This document shows positions 13,400 to 19,993 of a stretch of DNA of 27,379 nucleotides, in pieces. The stretch is from a virus. Location: positions 1 to 27,379 of IMG/VR virus record IMGVR_UViG_3300025881_000067. The stretch is one strand, 5' to 3'. The translations under genes and the position numbers were made by a program. How positions within the stretch are numbered: the first letter of the stretch is position 1; the number at the start of each line of letters is the position of its first letter. The notes beneath the pieces were generated by a model, which saw nothing but the letters and a program-made list of their open reading frames with translations, did no database searches and had not been told where the DNA came from.

Positions 13400-14029
13400 T
13401 TATTTTAATTTAAGTTGATCTGATTGAATTTCTTTTAATACTCTATCAAAAGAATTCTCAGTTGAATTTGATTCTGTATATTCATCTTTCCAACACTCTT
13501 GAGTAAGCCAAGTTGATGGATATTTCCAATACTGGCTGTCGCTTGACCTATTTTTAATGTAGTTGTTTAATCCTGACATAATATTATCAAAGCTATCTTT
13601 TTTTAATGCTGCCTTTAATTTCTTTTCTACATCACTACGACTTTTCTTTTTTCCATATAAATCATAAAACTGTTCAAACTGTTTATTTATTAATTCTTTA
13701 TTTTCATTATTAATTCTACATTTTACATTATCATTTACATTTACATTAGCTTCTGTTTTGCTTTTGTTTTGCTTCTGTTTTGCTTCTGTTTTGCTTTTTT
13801 TCTTTTCTTTTATACCGTTTAAATATCTTTTTCTGTTAGCTTCTAGTTGGGGCTTTATAAGCGTAAAGATGGCATTAGGTATTCCTTCGAGTTTTACATC
13901 TTTAAAATCTAAAGAATAAGAAGAAATAGCTTTATAAATTTGTAATTGCTGATCTTCTGGAAGATGATTTATAGACTCGTAAAACGATCTATAAAAGATA
14001 AAACTATCTCTAGTATTTTGATTTGTCAT
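13400..14029 (-). CDS. DUF6291-type phage replication protein
   Basis: A 209-residue protein in three parts. Residues 1-70 (DSFIFYRSFYESINHLPEDQ, then GIPNAIFTLIKPQLEANRKR) match the DUF6291 domain found at the N-terminus of phage replication proteins. Residues ~75-98 are a lysine/glutamine/threonine linker (KSKTEAKQKQNKSKTEANVN) coded by an 11-base tandem repeat. Residues ~115-180 (QFEQFYDLYGKKKSRSDVEK ... YWKYPSTWLTQECWKDE) match the C-terminal part of phage replication initiator/organiser proteins, with the 'P.tWL....W.de' ending. It probably recruits the host helicase to the phage origin, with the downstream genes as partners. It overlaps the upstream small gene by 20 bases. Confidence 0.8.
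   Translation of the reverse strand: MTNQNTRDSFIFYRSFYESINHLPEDQQLQIYKAISSYSLDFKDVKLEGIPNAIFTLIKPQLEANRKRYLNGIKEKKKSKTEAKQKQNKSKTEANVNVNDNVKCRINNENKELINKQFEQFYDLYGKKKSRSDVEKKLKAALKKDSFDNIMSGLNNYIKNRSSDSQYWKYPSTWLTQECWKDEYTESNSTENSFDRVLKEIQSDQLKLK
13749..13796 (-). repeat. 11-base tandem repeat in replication gene linker
   Basis: On the plus strand the unit GCTTCTGTTTT occurs four times in a row (13749-13792; the second unit has one T for C) with a degenerate fifth. Eleven is not a multiple of three, so each unit is read in a different frame and loss or gain of one unit would cut off the C-terminal domain of the DUF6291-type protein. Confidence 0.85.
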
Positions 14030-14207
14030 TGTTTATTTTTTCACTTATTAACTTTTCACTTAAATTGTCCTTAAATTTCCAAAGACATTTTTTAAAACCT
14101 TTTTTGTGTTGTTCTTGACAATTCATTGATTCAAGAATTGGCATAATATAACCAATAAGCTTTTGGGCTTCTTCTGTTATTATATTGTCTATATTTGATT
14201 TGTTCAT
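14010..14207 (-). CDS. Small hypothetical protein, first gene of the minus replication operon
   Basis: A 65-residue lysine-rich protein: MNKSNIDNIITEEAQKLIGY, then MPILESMNCQEQHKKGFKKC and LWKFKDNLSEKLISEKI. It is predicted helical and has two cysteines; no family is recognised. It is the first gene after the promoter at 14308-14336 and a ~95-base leader with a hairpin, and overlaps the DUF6291-type gene by 20 bases. Its position suggests an early regulator or replication accessory. Confidence 0.65.
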   Translation of the reverse strand: MNKSNIDNIITEEAQKLIGYIMPILESMNCQEQHKKGFKKCLWKFKDNLSEKLISEKINNDKSKY

Positions 14208-14247
14208 TTTTTTAACTTTGCTTTATTAACTTTTACTTACTATTCGA

Positions 14248-14271
14248 AGAAGAAGAGATTGATCTTCTTCT
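14248..14271 (-). promoter_or_regulatory. Leader hairpin before replication operon
   Basis: A 9-base perfect stem (AGAAGAAGA / TCTTCTTCT) around a 6-base loop lies in the untranslated leader between the promoter at 14308-14336 and the start at 14207. No T run follows, so it is not an obvious terminator; an antitermination site, RNA-stability element or protein-binding hairpin is possible. Confidence 0.5.
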
Positions 14272-14307
14272 CCATCCTTTTAAAATTTGGTACAAAATTT
14301 TAATTTG

Positions 14308-14336
14308 ATTATAAATTATTTATTTTTAAAAGTCAA
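14308..14336 (-). promoter_or_regulatory. Replication operon promoter, TTGACT-N17-TATAAT
   Basis: On the minus strand TTGACT (14336-14331) and TATAAT (14313-14308) are 17 bases apart in the gap after the 107-residue membrane gene. It would drive the genes from 14207 down to about 12143. Confidence 0.8.
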
Positions 14337-14339
14337 ATA

Positions 14340-14663
14340 TTATTCTTTTTCTAATTCTGTTCTTGAGTTAATCGAAGCAGAACTTGGTGAGTTGCTTGGC
14401 GTTTCTATGTCAGATTGTATTGCTGCTAATCGTGAGTTATTTACTGAAATATAAAAATTACACATAACTACACCCAATATCCCCACGCCATTTAATGGCC
14501 ACGCTACCGCACCTGCTACTGCTGAACTTTCTGTAATTTGGTTAGTATCTCTAGCGTAAGAAGCATAACCAAAACCAGAATTAGCCGCAACTACTGAAAA
14601 TATAGCTAAATTTCTTGCTGTAGTTAAATTTGAGTTTGATCTTAAAAGCTGTTCTCTATTCAT
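14340..14663 (-). CDS. Small membrane protein, leftmost gene of divergent pair
   Basis: A 107-residue protein with two hydrophobic segments, about residues 16-36 (ARNLAIFSVVAANSGFGYAS) and 47-72 (AVAGAVAWPLNGVGILGVVM), and polar ends. It has no signal peptidase site. It is not recognised; an early membrane protein of this size and position may act in superinfection exclusion or as a holin-like protein. It is the first minus-strand gene at the divergent region, with a candidate promoter at 14758-14786 and the shared leader GTAATTAACT (14688-14679) before its ATG. Confidence 0.65.
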   Translation of the reverse strand: MNREQLLRSNSNLTTARNLAIFSVVAANSGFGYASYARDTNQITESSAVAGAVAWPLNGVGILGVVMCNFYISVNNSRLAAIQSDIETPSNSPSSASINSRTELEKE

Positions 14664-14695
14664 GATTTTTTTAATTTAAGTTAATTACATAATTG

Positions 14696-14753
14696 TTGTG
14701 GAGGTGGCGTAATTAACCAAACCAAAAAAAGAGATATGAGTTCACCCCCACAA
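14696..14753. promoter_or_regulatory. Inverted repeat in the divergent control region
   Basis: TTGTGGAGGTG (14696-14706) and CACCCCCACAA (14743-14753) are inverted copies with one mismatch, 36 bases apart, and are the only GC-rich parts of the 190-base divergent region. Between them a leader-like string (GTAATTAACC then A-rich, 14709-14730) points to the plus strand, followed by a 24-codon open frame (14736-14810, MSSPPQKKYN...). The repeat may be an operator pair or a leader hairpin in the minus transcript. Confidence 0.5.
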
Positions 14754-14757
14754 AAAA

Positions 14758-14786
14758 AATATAATATATATAAAATTAAATTGCAA
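14758..14786 (-). promoter_or_regulatory. Candidate promoter for the leftward membrane gene
   Basis: On the minus strand TTGCAA (14786-14781) and TATATT (14763-14758) are 17 bases apart, directly behind the plus-strand promoter at 14794-14822. The boxes are weaker than those of the other promoters, and the surrounding sequence is almost pure AT, so chance matches are possible. Confidence 0.4.
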
Positions 14787-14793
14787 GAAAAGA

Positions 14794-14822
14794 TTGACTT
14801 TTATAATTAGTGATTATATAAT
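14794..14822 (+). promoter_or_regulatory. Early rightward promoter, copy 1
   Basis: TTGACT (14794-14799) and TATAAT (14817-14822) are 17 bases apart. The promoter lies inside a 35-base segment repeated exactly at about 15018-15052. The spacer contains ATAATTAGTGATTAT, an imperfect palindrome with 5-base arms that could be an operator. It is followed by the shared leader GTAATTAACT (14830-14839) and the 53-residue gene. Confidence 0.85.
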
Positions 14823-14853
14823 ATATTTAGTAATTAACTAAATTAACAAAAAA

Positions 14854-15015
14854 ATGTCAAACAAAGTAATAAAAAAAATTCTCAAAAGAGAAGATAAATT
14901 TTTAGATTATTATATTTATAAAGTCGATATTCATGGAGAATATTATTTAACAAAATTAGCAAATCTTAATCCGTTTAAAACTTTTTTAGTAAAAATATTA
15001 GTTAAATTTGTATAA
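14854..15015 (+). CDS. Small basic hypothetical protein
   Basis: A 53-residue frame reading MSNKVIKKILKREDKFLDYY ... NPFKTFLVKILVKFV. It is lysine-rich with a hydrophobic C-terminal helix. It is too short to name, but it is preceded by a perfect early promoter and the shared leader motif, and followed 8 bases later by the second promoter copy, so it is a complete, separately expressed early unit. Its function is unknown; a regulator or host-takeover peptide is possible. Confidence 0.6.
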   Translation: MSNKVIKKILKREDKFLDYYIYKVDIHGEYYLTKLANLNPFKTFLVKILVKFV

Positions 15016-15023
15016 TAAAAAGA

Positions 15024-15052
15024 TTGACTTTTATAATTAGTGATTATATAAT
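15024..15052 (+). promoter_or_regulatory. Early rightward promoter, copy 2
   Basis: TTGACT (15024-15029) and TATAAT (15047-15052) are 17 bases apart, identical over 35 bases to copy 1 located 230 bases upstream. It is followed by GTAATTAACC (15060-15069) and the 63-residue gene that opens the recombination operon. Confidence 0.85.
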
Positions 15053-15084
15053 TGATTTTGTAATTAACCTAAACTAAAAAAATC

Positions 15085-15276
15085 ATGGCGTTAAACAAAT
15101 ATACTAAATCGCAAGAAAAAGAATTAAACAAATTAATTCATGAAATGTTTCTTGATAATACTGATATAGAAAATGTTACTAAAAAAATTAGTGATATAAT
15201 ACAACAATCTAGTAATGACGCAAAAGAACATTATCGCAAAGCAGAAATAGAATTAAACAATTTAATTAATAAATAA
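15085..15276 (+). CDS. Small hypothetical protein opening the recombination operon
   Basis: A 63-residue helical protein (MALNKYTKSQEKELNKLIHE ... DAKEHYRKAEIELNNLINK) with a regular coiled-coil look. No family is recognised. It has its own promoter (15024-15052) and ends one base before the annealing-protein start, so the two are coupled. It may be a small partner of the recombinase or a regulator. Confidence 0.65.
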   Translation: MALNKYTKSQEKELNKLIHEMFLDNTDIENVTKKISDIIQQSSNDAKEHYRKAEIELNNLINK

Positions 15277-15277
15277 A

Positions 15278-15961
15278 ATGACAGAAGTTAAATTAAAAGG
15301 AGACTCTATATTTTCTAGACTATCCTCCGTAGATATTAAATCAAAAATAAAAACAAAGCAAAAAACATTAAGTTATTTATCTTGGTCTGATGCTTGGAGG
15401 GAAGTTTGCAAGATATATCCTAATGCAAGATATGAGATTATTAAAAATGATAACGGATTACCTTTTTTTAAAAGTGAGGAGGGGTATATGGTCTTTACCA
15501 AAATAACCATTCAAGATATTACTCATGAAATGTGGATGATGGTTACTGATGGAGCTAATAAAACTATGAAAAGTGAGAGATATTCTTATGAAGTAAAAGA
15601 TTGGGATCAGTCAAAGAAACAAAATAAAGATGTTTTTAAAACTAAATTTGTTGAAGTGGCAACGATGTTTGATATTAATACAGCAATTATGAGGTGCTTG
15701 ACTAAGAATATAGCTGTTTTTGGTTTAGGATTATCATTGTATAATAAAGATGATATTCAAGATGATTGGGCAACAATCTCCATTGAAGAATATAAGAAAT
15801 TAAAAAAACTATTAGATGAATCTGGGGCAGAAGAGTCTAAATTTTTAGAACATTTTAAGGCTGATTCTTTAGAAGAATTTAAGTCAAGTGACTTTGAAAA
15901 AGCTATGTCTTTATTAAAAGATAAAATTAAAATTAAAAATAATAATAATGGAAATAATTAA
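15278..15961 (+). CDS. Single-strand annealing protein, SAK3 / DUF1071 type
   Basis: A 227-residue protein matching the DUF1071 (SAK3) family of phage annealing recombinases: KQKTLSYLSWSDAWREVCKI at residues ~28-47, then YPNARYEIIKNDNGLPFFKS, and a helical part with FDINTAIMRCLTKNIAVFGL. Such proteins, related in fold to Rad52/Redbeta-type annealers, pair complementary single strands. It is followed, with a 14-base overlap, by a lambda-exonuclease-like gene, the classical partner that produces the single strands, and an SSB-like protein is coded elsewhere in the window. The C-terminal ~60 residues are a charged tail (KAMSLLKDKIKIKNNNNG). Confidence 0.85.
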   Translation: MTEVKLKGDSIFSRLSSVDIKSKIKTKQKTLSYLSWSDAWREVCKIYPNARYEIIKNDNGLPFFKSEEGYMVFTKITIQDITHEMWMMVTDGANKTMKSERYSYEVKDWDQSKKQNKDVFKTKFVEVATMFDINTAIMRCLTKNIAVFGLGLSLYNKDDIQDDWATISIEEYKKLKKLLDESGAEESKFLEHFKADSLEEFKSSDFEKAMSLLKDKIKIKNNNNGNN

Positions 15962-16553
15962 GGATATTGAGCAGGGTTCTCAAGAGTGGTTGCAATTACG
16001 ATTAGGTATTGCAACTGCTAGCAACTTTAAAAAAATTATTACCTCTACAGGTGCAGAAAGTAAATCATTAAAAGATTATGCATTTGAGTTGGCAAGCGAT
16101 AGCCTTTTAATAGAGCCAGAAGCATCTTTCCAAAGTGAAGCTATGACTCGAGGTAATGAGCTAGAAGAAGAAGCTAGGAGTTATTATTCTTTTGTTAATG
16201 ATGTTAAAATTGATCAAGTAACTTTTATTAGAAAAGATGAAATAGGTTATTCTCCTGACGGATTAATTAGCGATAATGGATTAATTGAAATAAAATGTCC
16301 ATTGAAAAAAAATCATTTAAAATATTTGATTGATAATAAATTACCAACAGAATATAAATCCCAAGTGCAGGGAGGATTACATATATCAGAAAGAGAATAT
16401 TGTGATTTTATATCTTATCACCCACTTTTTAAAGATGATAAAAAAATGTTTGTGGTAAGAGTTTATAGAGATGAAGAATATATTAAAAAATTATCTGAAC
16501 TATTAATTAAAAGTATTGACTTAAAAAATGAAATATTAACTAAATTGCAATAA
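15948..16553 (+). CDS. YqaJ / lambda-exonuclease-like recombination nuclease
   Basis: A 201-residue PD-(D/E)XK nuclease of the YqaJ type. Visible motifs: GSQEWLQLRLGIATASNFKK (residues 9-28), the MTRGNELEEEARSYYSF helix, then the active site EIGYSPDGLI ... GLIEIKCPLKKNH (Asp, then E-x-K), and YKSQVQGGLHISEREYCDFI with the conserved glutamine. It degrades the 5' strand of double-stranded ends so that the upstream annealing protein can act. The two genes overlap by 14 bases. All catalytic residues expected of the family are present. Confidence 0.92.
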   Translation: MEIIKDIEQGSQEWLQLRLGIATASNFKKIITSTGAESKSLKDYAFELASDSLLIEPEASFQSEAMTRGNELEEEARSYYSFVNDVKIDQVTFIRKDEIGYSPDGLISDNGLIEIKCPLKKNHLKYLIDNKLPTEYKSQVQGGLHISEREYCDFISYHPLFKDDKKMFVVRVYRDEEYIKKLSELLIKSIDLKNEILTKLQ

Positions 16554-16554
16554 T

Positions 16555-16719
16555 ATGATAATAAATTATTTTAAATCAAAATCGGATCTTTTGGAAGAGA
16601 TTGACATATTAAAAACAAAACTCCTAATTAATAAAAATTTGGTTGGTAGGTTTGAAGATTGTTACGAGAGTAAAAAACTATTCCAACAAAAACCACTAGG
16701 AAATTTATTAAAAACTTAA
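16555..16719 (+). CDS. Small hypothetical protein
   Basis: A 54-residue frame starting one base after the exonuclease stop: MIINYFKSKSDLLEEIDILK, then LINKNLVGRFEDCYESKKLF. It is charged and helical; it is not recognised. The tight spacing to the exonuclease stop supports translation. It lies between the exonuclease and the Cro/CI-like regulator. Confidence 0.5.
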   Translation: MIINYFKSKSDLLEEIDILKTKLLINKNLVGRFEDCYESKKLFQQKPLGNLLKT

Positions 16720-16732
16720 AATCGCAATTAAG

Positions 16733-16972
16733 ATGAATTCAAAAGAAATTAATAAAATTCTCGGCAGCAATATAAAAGAAATAAGAAAAAAACATAAAAA
16801 GACTAGAAGAGAAATAGCAAAAAATCTTAATGTTAGTACAAAAAGTGTTGAGCAATGGGAACGGGGTGAGGTAATGATAAAATTTTCTTGGATAGTTTTA
16901 ATTGCCGACATTTTAAAAATTTGTGTTACTGATTTAATACCTAACCAACTAAAATTAAAACATGAACTATAA
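16733..16972 (+). CDS. Cro/CI-type (XRE) helix-turn-helix regulator
   Basis: A 79-residue protein made of one XRE-type DNA-binding domain: GSNIKEIRKKHKKTRREIAK, NLNVSTKSVEQWERG, then SWIVLIADILKICVTDLI. The helix-turn-helix (about residues 24-50, with the 'tq..iA..l.vs..tvs.WErG' pattern) is complete. It has no dimerisation/cleavage domain, so it resembles a Cro rather than a LexA-cleavable repressor. It may bind the palindromic sites at 8800-8815 or in the duplicated early promoters; this is inferred. It overlaps the next gene by 11 bases. Confidence 0.88.
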   Translation: MNSKEINKILGSNIKEIRKKHKKTRREIAKNLNVSTKSVEQWERGEVMIKFSWIVLIADILKICVTDLIPNQLKLKHEL

Positions 16973-17462
16973 ATCTAAAATAGAAAATATAAAATTTTCT
17001 AAATATCAATTTAGATATATTGAAATTCGAGGAATAAAACAGTATGATAAAAATTGTGATTTTGAGAAAAATTTTGCAGTTATAAAAAATCACTTTAAAA
17101 AATTATTAGAAAATAGTAAAGGTGATTTATATTTACAAATTTCTTCTAGTAAAAAAACATTGCCGCAGCTAAGAGCTTTTTATGAAGCTAGGAAGCAGTT
17201 GTTACCGCAGTATAATGCAAAACAGGAAGAGTTGGGCGACATGATATTTAATAAAGATGAATTCAAATTTATTCTTAAATTTGCTGGTGGTTGGTATAAA
17301 GAAATTAAGAATAAAAATGACGATGTAATACCTATAGAGAAAAGTTTTAAAGGTATTACTAAGGATGAAATGACACTAGTTTTAAAAAAAATTGATCGGT
17401 GGTCAATGATGAGGGGCTTTTCACTGTCTATTGATAAAGAATTGATGGATTTAATTAAATAA
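16962..17462 (+). CDS. Hypothetical protein, weakly NinB-like
   Basis: A 166-residue protein that I cannot place firmly. The pattern GDLYLQISSSKKTLPQLRAF, then FKFILKFAGGWYKEIK, DDVIPIEKSFKGITKDEMTL and VLKKIDRWSMMRGFSLS, then ELMDLIK recalls the NinB/orf-type recombination proteins of phages (a beta strand, a helix-rich core, a 'S...mt..Em..l...i..f....g' ending). The lambda NinB is of similar length (~145 residues). The place between a regulator and recombination/nucleotide genes fits. Confidence in the name is low. It shares an 11-base overlap with the XRE gene. Confidence 0.65.
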   Translation: MNYKSKIENIKFSKYQFRYIEIRGIKQYDKNCDFEKNFAVIKNHFKKLLENSKGDLYLQISSSKKTLPQLRAFYEARKQLLPQYNAKQEELGDMIFNKDEFKFILKFAGGWYKEIKNKNDDVIPIEKSFKGITKDEMTLVLKKIDRWSMMRGFSLSIDKELMDLIK

Positions 17463-17464
17463 TT

Positions 17465-17800
17465 ATGAGAAAAGCAAAGATAATAATAATACTTATAGCA
17501 ATAAGTTTAAGTGGTTGTATGCAAGATGAGTCAGGAGTAGAAATACCAGGAGGTTATTGGTGTAAAAGATTTAACAAAATATATGATTTCGGTTTTATAA
17601 GGAATAGCGGTGATTTATGTTTTAATAAATCTTATTTATATAAGATTAGTTGTGATACAGAAGCAAGAGCAAAGTTTATTATAGATTGTGCTAGAGCTGC
17701 GAATCCAATGAGCGATGAAGAAGGGGAGGATTTAGTGAAGGAATGCGGGAGGCAGTCAGAAATGTTTTGTGTAAACGAATATTTTACAGAATTTAATTAA
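17465..17800 (+). CDS. Small lipoprotein
   Basis: A 111-residue protein with an N-terminal lipoprotein signal: MRKAKIIIILIAISLSGC, with the lipobox LSGC giving a lipidated Cys18. The mature part has six further cysteines (as in YWCKRFN, DLCFNK, YKISCD, IIDCAR, VKECGR, MFCVNE), an even number that suggests three disulfides in the periplasm. It is not recognised. Phage lipoproteins made early from operons like this commonly block superinfection or act on the host envelope; that is inferred. It follows the NinB-like gene by 2 bases. Confidence 0.7.
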   Translation: MRKAKIIIILIAISLSGCMQDESGVEIPGGYWCKRFNKIYDFGFIRNSGDLCFNKSYLYKISCDTEARAKFIIDCARAANPMSDEEGEDLVKECGRQSEMFCVNEYFTEFN

Positions 17801-17816
17801 ATAAAATCAAAAGACA

Positions 17817-18443
17817 ATGAATATACCATTTAAAGTAAAACTACTAACAGATACAGCAAAAGCACCCGCTAAGGAGAATCAGGGAGATTTATGGGACATA
17901 TATGCTGATGATTTTAGTTTTAATCATTTAAAAGATAGAAATTTTACTATGTATAAATCGGCAGATGGCAAGTATGTGGATTTATGTCCTATGGGACGAG
18001 TCCTTGTGAAAACAGGAATTAGCCTTGAGTTGCCTAAGCAATATCAAGTTAGTGTCACTAATACATCAAAACTATGTGATAAGTGGTTTTTAGTTAGTGT
18101 CACTAATACATCAAAACTATGTGATAAGTGGTTTTTTAAAGAGCCTAAATCTGATATTGGATTCTTCAACTTAAAATCTTATGCAGTAGCTGATTTACGC
18201 CCACGCTCTGGACTCGCTTTAAAACATGGAATTACAGTTTTAAACTCACCTGCAACAATAGATAATTTATATAGAAAAGAAATAGGAGTTATTCTATATA
18301 ATGCAGGACACGAACCTTACACTATTACAAAAGGGGATAAAATCGCTCAAATGCTAATAAGACCACTATATCCAAGTAAAATGGAAATAGTGAAAAGTAT
18401 TGAGGACACTCAAAGGGGTGGTTATGGCTCAACAGGTAAATAA
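17817..18443 (+). CDS. dut: dUTPase with an internal tandem duplication
   Basis: A 208-residue trimeric-type dUTPase (dUTP to dUMP), which keeps uracil out of phage DNA. All motifs are visible: motif 1 DIYADD (27-32), motif 2 RPRSGL (128-133), motif 3 SPATIDNLYRKEIG (144-157; alanine replaces the usual glycine in 'PGTID', the catalytic Asp149 and Tyr152 are kept), motif 4 GDKIAQML (173-180) and motif 5 RGGYGSTG (200-207). Between motifs 1 and 2 there are about 40 extra residues, including a perfect 15-residue repeat (VSVTNTSKLCDKWF at 78 and again at 93). The family is usually ~150 residues. Whether the repeat leaves the enzyme active is unknown. Confidence 0.92.
   Translation: MNIPFKVKLLTDTAKAPAKENQGDLWDIYADDFSFNHLKDRNFTMYKSADGKYVDLCPMGRVLVKTGISLELPKQYQVSVTNTSKLCDKWFLVSVTNTSKLCDKWFFKEPKSDIGFFNLKSYAVADLRPRSGLALKHGITVLNSPATIDNLYRKEIGVILYNAGHEPYTITKGDKIAQMLIRPLYPSKMEIVKSIEDTQRGGYGSTGK
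18047..18136 (+). repeat. 45-base perfect tandem repeat inside the dUTPase gene
   Basis: 18047-18091 and 18092-18136 are identical over all 45 bases and adjoin directly. The length is a multiple of three, so the frame is kept. No sequence difference between the copies means the duplication is very recent, or a read-assembly artefact. Confidence 0.95.
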
Positions 18444-18449
18444 ATAATT

Positions 18450-18821
18450 ATGAGAAAACGATTAAAATATAGAAATATACCTATAACAGTTAATGGTATA
18501 AAATTTGACTCTAAAGCTGAATATAAAAGATTTGTAGAATTAGAATTACTGCAAAAAGCAGGAAAAATATCTAATCTTCAGATGCAAAAAGATTTTGAAT
18601 TGCAACCGTCTTTTCAAGATAATCAAGGTGAAAAAAGGAGATCAATAAAATATATTGCTGATTTTGTTTATAAAGAAAATGGAGCCATTATTGTAGAAGA
18701 TTTAAAAAGTAAAATTACTGCTAAAGATTCTACATACATAATAAAGAAAAAAATGTTGCTATGGCTTTTTAAAAGAGAGGAGGAATATGTTAATTATCAA
18801 TTTAAAGAAGTAATAAAATGA
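18450..18821 (+). CDS. DUF1064 phage nuclease
   Basis: A 123-residue protein of the DUF1064 family (PD-(D/E)XK fold, related to VRR-Nuc-like resolvases). It shows RKRLKYRNIPITVNGIKFDS then KAEYKRFVELELLQKAGKIS, and the catalytic block IKYIADFVYKENGAIIVEDL with KSKIT: Asp, then E-D-x-K and a following threonine. The family is thought to cut branched or single-stranded DNA, which suits the recombination genes in the same operon. It starts 6 bases after the dUTPase stop and overlaps the methyltransferase start by 4 bases. Confidence 0.85.
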   Translation: MRKRLKYRNIPITVNGIKFDSKAEYKRFVELELLQKAGKISNLQMQKDFELQPSFQDNQGEKRRSIKYIADFVYKENGAIIVEDLKSKITAKDSTYIIKKKMLLWLFKREEEYVNYQFKEVIK

Positions 18822-19993
18822 AAATATTAAGTTTATTTGATGGAGTTTCAGGCTGTAGGCAAGCATTGAAAGAATTAAATATTGATTGCCAATATTATGC
18901 TAGTGAGATTGATAAATATGCTATACAAGTTGCTAAGGCTAATCATTCTGATATTGTGCATATTGGAGATGTTAAACAAGTTAAATCTGATAAATATAGC
19001 CTTGGATGGGTAGAGGGTGAAAAAAGGTGTAGATTAAGTTTTAAGAAAAAAAGTTATAACGGATTTGATCTTTTAATAGGCGGAAGTCCTTGCCAAGATT
19101 TATCTATTGCTAAAAAAGATCGAAAAGGATTACAGGGTGATAGATCAAGTCTATTTTATGAATATCTGAGGATATTAAATGAAGTGAAGCCTAAGTATTT
19201 TATACTTGAGAATGTTTATTCAATGGGTAAAGAAAATGCCAAAATAATAAGTAAAGAATTATTTGATATAGAGCCTATAATGATTAATAGTGCTTTATTA
19301 ACTGCTCAAAACAGGAAAAGATTATATTGGGTTGGTAAGTTGGTTGATGGCAAGTATGAACAAGTGAAGATAGAACAACCAGAAGATCAAGAAATTTACC
19401 TCAAAGACATAGTTGAAGAAAATGTTGATGAAAAATATTATATTAGTGAAAAAGCCTTAAAAACATATACTAAAAATAACAAAGTAAAAAACCTAAAAAA
19501 ACTAGATGAAAAAAGTATCTGCCTTACTGCCACAACCCATAAGGGTTTTGGAAATGATGGTTGTACAGTTATCAAAGTAGGACACTTTAACAAAGGGGGG
19601 CAAGGGGACAGAATATATTCAGTTGATGGTAAAAGTGTTTGCCTCTCTGCTAATGGTGGAGGTAGAGGTGCTAAAACAGGTCTATACGCCATAGCACAAA
19701 GGGGCAGAAATATCGTAGATAGTAGAAGAAAAGATATAAAAGGAGCTAAAACAGAGCAACGATTTGAGACAAGCTATTCAGAAAAAGCTAATACCTTAAC
19801 CACCGTTCAAAAAGATAGTATGCTTTTAGAAGATTACAGAATAAGAAAACTAACCCCTACCGAATGTTGCAGGCTTCAAGGCTTCCCTGATGATTATGTT
19901 TCTATGGTTAGCAATACGCAAGGCTACAAAGGTCTTGGCAACTCCTTTACTGTGCCAGTAATTAAACATTTAATTCAATCAATAATAAAATGA
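18818..19993 (+). CDS. C5 cytosine-specific DNA methyltransferase
   Basis: A complete 391-residue enzyme. Motif I SLFDGVSGCRQAL (5-17) binds S-adenosylmethionine; motif IV GGSPCQDLS (88-96) carries the catalytic Cys92; motif VI is ENV (131-133); motif VIII QNRKRLYWVG (164-173); motifs IX and X are RKLTPTECCRLQGFPDDY and KGLGNSFTVPVI near the end. The part between VIII and IX (about 195-345) is the target-recognition domain, so the sequence specificity cannot be read. No cognate restriction nuclease gene is next to it, so it more likely protects phage DNA from host restriction. The last 106 bases are duplicated at 20433-20538. Confidence 0.95.
   Translation: MKILSLFDGVSGCRQALKELNIDCQYYASEIDKYAIQVAKANHSDIVHIGDVKQVKSDKYSLGWVEGEKRCRLSFKKKSYNGFDLLIGGSPCQDLSIAKKDRKGLQGDRSSLFYEYLRILNEVKPKYFILENVYSMGKENAKIISKELFDIEPIMINSALLTAQNRKRLYWVGKLVDGKYEQVKIEQPEDQEIYLKDIVEENVDEKYYISEKALKTYTKNNKVKNLKKLDEKSICLTATTHKGFGNDGCTVIKVGHFNKGGQGDRIYSVDGKSVCLSANGGGRGAKTGLYAIAQRGRNIVDSRRKDIKGAKTEQRFETSYSEKANTLTTVQKDSMLLEDYRIRKLTPTECCRLQGFPDDYVSMVSNTQGYKGLGNSFTVPVIKHLIQSIIK

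Noticed and set aside
16708-16911. Minus-strand frame of 67 codons with hydrophobic end
   Set aside because: Lies opposite the XRE regulator, which is clear; hydrophobic look comes from reversed lysine codons.
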